Of a stretch of 6,202 bases of DNA, positions 4,838 through 6,202 are shown in pieces. The notes beneath the pieces were generated by a model. It saw only the letters and a list, made by a program, of their open reading frames with translations, did not search any database and was not told the DNA's origin. The stretch is from an uncultured Erysipelotrichaceae bacterium (GTDB lineage: Bacteria; Bacillota_I; Bacilli_A; Erysipelotrichales; Erysipelotrichaceae). A program made the position numbers and the translations under genes. The DNA is taken from positions 1 through 6,202 of the forward strand of contig CALEMD010000206.1 of NCBI GenBank assembly GCA_937902945.1, written 5' to 3'. How positions within the stretch are numbered: position 1 is the first letter of the stretch; each line of letters begins with the position of its first letter.

Positions 4838-6033
4838 TTTGACCCCTTCTTTCCTGAAAGACAATGCTTCAGTATCTGCACTGCTGCTTCATCTTTTGAA
4901 AGCAGCGGCAGAGACACTGTGGCATCCTTGGAAATAATAGTCACAATATTGGTATCGCCCTGAAAACCAGCTCCCTTTTCAGATATACTGTTGGCAATGA
5001 TATAGTCGCAGTTCTTCTCAATGCATTTCTTTCTGGCATTGTTCAAAAGATCTTCTGTTTCCATGGCAAAGCCAATAATAGTCTGTCCTGCTTTGCGGTG
5101 GGAACTGACTTCTTTCAGGATATCCGGTGTGCGCATCAGAGTCAGTGACAGATCTCCGTCTTCCTTCTTGATCTTCTGTGTATTCACTAGAGCAGGTCTA
5201 TAGTCCGCTACTGCGGCAGCCATAATTACTGTATCGTTCTTCTCATAATGGTTCATGACAGCCTGATACATCTCATCAGCACTCTCTACAGAGACTGTTG
5301 AAACGCCATATAGAGGCTGAAGAGCAACAGGACCGTTTATCAAGGTGACGTCAGCTCCTGCATTTCTAGCAGCTCTAGCAAGGGCATAGCCCATCTTCCC
5401 GGAAGAATGGTTGGTGATATAGCGCACCGGATCTATGGATTCTCTTGTCGGACCGGCTGTAATCAGTATCTTCCTGCCGGTTAATGGACGATCCGTGCAG
5501 AGATACATTTTAATTGCATCTTCAATCTCTTCTGCTTCCGGCATTCTTCCTCTGCCGGTATCTCCGCAGGCAAGATATCCGCTGTCACTTTCCAGTATGT
5601 GAATTCCATCATTCCTGCAGATCTCCAGATTTCTCTGCGTTGCCGGATTATCCAGCATCCCGGTATTCATAGCCGGCACGAGCAGCTTTTCACATCTGCT
5701 TGCTAGAAATGTTGTAGTGAGCATATCATCAGCAATGCCATTGGCTATCTTCGCAATCACATCGGCACTTGCCGGTGCTATGACAAACAGATCTGCTTCT
5801 TTCGCCAGTGAAATATGATGCACATCCGGTTCATAGTCTGTTGAAAACATATCTGTATAGACCTTCTGCCCACTCAGTGTCTGAAATGTTAAAGGTGATA
5901 CAAACTTCTGTGCATTCGCACTCATCAGCACATGTACAGTATGCCCCTGTTTCTTCAGACTGCTTACAAGCGTACATGTTTTATACGCGGCTATTCCTCC
6001 GGTTACTCCTACAATGATATTTCTATATTTCAT
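4831..6033 (-). CDS. coaBC: Bifunctional phosphopantothenoylcysteine decarboxylase / phosphopantothenate-cysteine ligase
   Basis: This 400-residue fusion carries out two consecutive CoA steps: CoaB joins cysteine to 4'-phosphopantothenate using CTP, and the flavin-dependent CoaC decarboxylates the product to 4'-phosphopantetheine. The N-terminal CoaC half (1-180) shows GGIAAYK (12-18), the HHISL motif with catalytic His at about 73, PAMNTGM (120-126) and the substrate-clamp ACGDTGRGRM with C156 (155-164). The CoaB half (186-400) shows ITAGPTRESIDPVRYITN with N208 (191-208), SSGKMG (210-215), AAAVADYRP (272-280), the KIKK lysine motif (287-290) and GFAMET (321-326). All key residues are intact. 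The GGAAAGGATG ribosome site lies inside the end of the upstream gene, whose stop is one base before this ATG; the 3' end overlaps coaX. It is the middle gene of a tightly packed operon. Confidence 0.97.
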   Translation of the reverse strand: MKYRNIIVGVTGGIAAYKTCTLVSSLKKQGHTVHVLMSANAQKFVSPLTFQTLSGQKVYTDMFSTDYEPDVHHISLAKEADLFVIAPASADVIAKIANGIADDMLTTTFLASRCEKLLVPAMNTGMLDNPATQRNLEICRNDGIHILESDSGYLACGDTGRGRMPEAEEIEDAIKMYLCTDRPLTGRKILITAGPTRESIDPVRYITNHSSGKMGYALARAARNAGADVTLINGPVALQPLYGVSTVSVESADEMYQAVMNHYEKNDTVIMAAAVADYRPALVNTQKIKKEDGDLSLTLMRTPDILKEVSSHRKAGQTIIGFAMETEDLLNNARKKCIEKNCDYIIANSISEKGAGFQGDTNIVTIISKDATVSLPLLSKDEAAVQILKHCLSGKKGSKC

Positions 6034-6034
6034 A

Positions 6035-6202
6035 TTATTTCATCCTTTCCATAATTGGATTCAATGCCTTCACAAGTGCCGGCAGTACAATCGCCGACAT
6101 AAGCATCTCAATCATACCATTTGACATGATTACCGCCATAATAACGCCTATGACCGCATCTGCAGCAATTGCCTGGGCAGCAGCATACGGTTCTGCAAAG
6201 AA
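6035..6202 (-). CDS. C-terminus of a membrane protein, probably an ECF transporter S component (partial)
   Basis: The last 55 residues of a protein whose start lies beyond the window. Two hydrophobic stretches (about 11-27 and 32-47 of the visible part) are joined by a short SNGMIE turn, and the chain ends in PALVKALNPIMERMK, a basic amphipathic tail. This pattern of a final helix followed by PxLVKAL is common at the end of ECF-type vitamin transporter S components. From established knowledge, such genes often sit beside coaBC in Firmicutes, and the PanT group imports pantothenate through the shared EcfAAT module. One base separates its TAA from the coaBC ATG, so it is in the same operon. The membrane nature is seen; ECF identity and pantothenate as substrate are inferred from context. 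Confidence 0.6.
   Translation of the reverse strand, partial: FFAEPYAAAQAIAADAVIGVIMAVIMSNGMIEMLMSAIVLPALVKALNPIMERMK

Noticed and set aside
4838..4864. A nine-codon extension at the start of coaX.
   Set aside because: The ATG at 4837 gives the canonical CoaX N-terminus and has AAGGGG at proper spacing; the ATG at 4864 lies inside coaBC without such a site.

Overview
The window reads as chromosomal DNA of a low-to-moderate GC Gram-positive (Bacillota). The Shine-Dalgarno sites are strong, a type III pantothenate kinase replaces the CoaA type, an ECF-type membrane protein end precedes coaBC, and the sensor has a 7TM N-terminus of a kind common in Firmicutes. The overall flavour suggests Erysipelotrichia or a related gut anaerobe, but that placement is a low-confidence inference. 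All genes but one lie on the minus strand. I see no CRISPR array, insertion sequence, phage gene or origin, and no gene-free stretch longer than about 240 bases.

Left part (1-1915, minus strand): a two-gene signalling unit. A membrane protein of 549 residues has a HisKA_7TM-like N-terminus, a coiled coil and a kinase-like C-terminus without a recognisable phospho-acceptor histidine or intact ATP-binding boxes. Its stop codon overlaps the start of a second gene, cut by the window edge, whose visible N-terminus looks like a PAS sensor domain. Its promoter is built into the T-tract of the preceding gene's terminator.

Middle (1927-3134): a 101-residue ferritin-like protein with an E..ExxH iron ligand set, resembling the half-ferritins associated with encapsulins; a tRNA-Thr(GGT) gene with encoded CCA, its own extended -10 promoter and its own terminator; and maf, a nucleotide pyrophosphatase. 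The maf gene and a plus-strand sugar-nucleotidyltransferase-like gene (3135-4040) diverge from two promoters, each with a perfect TATAAT, whose -35 hexamers overlap.

Right part (4042-6202): the nucleotidyltransferase gene ends in a strong hairpin that also contains the stop codon of the convergent coaX gene. On the minus strand the order is ECF-type S component (C-terminus only), coaBC, coaX, with a 1-base gap and then a 7-base overlap. This is a compact pantothenate-to-CoA operon: uptake (inferred), phosphorylation by CoaX, then cysteine ligation and decarboxylation by CoaBC to 4'-phosphopantetheine.

Most of the window is housekeeping. The least explained parts are the split, apparently kinase-dead sensor pair, the orphan nucleotidyltransferase and the small ferritin-like protein.
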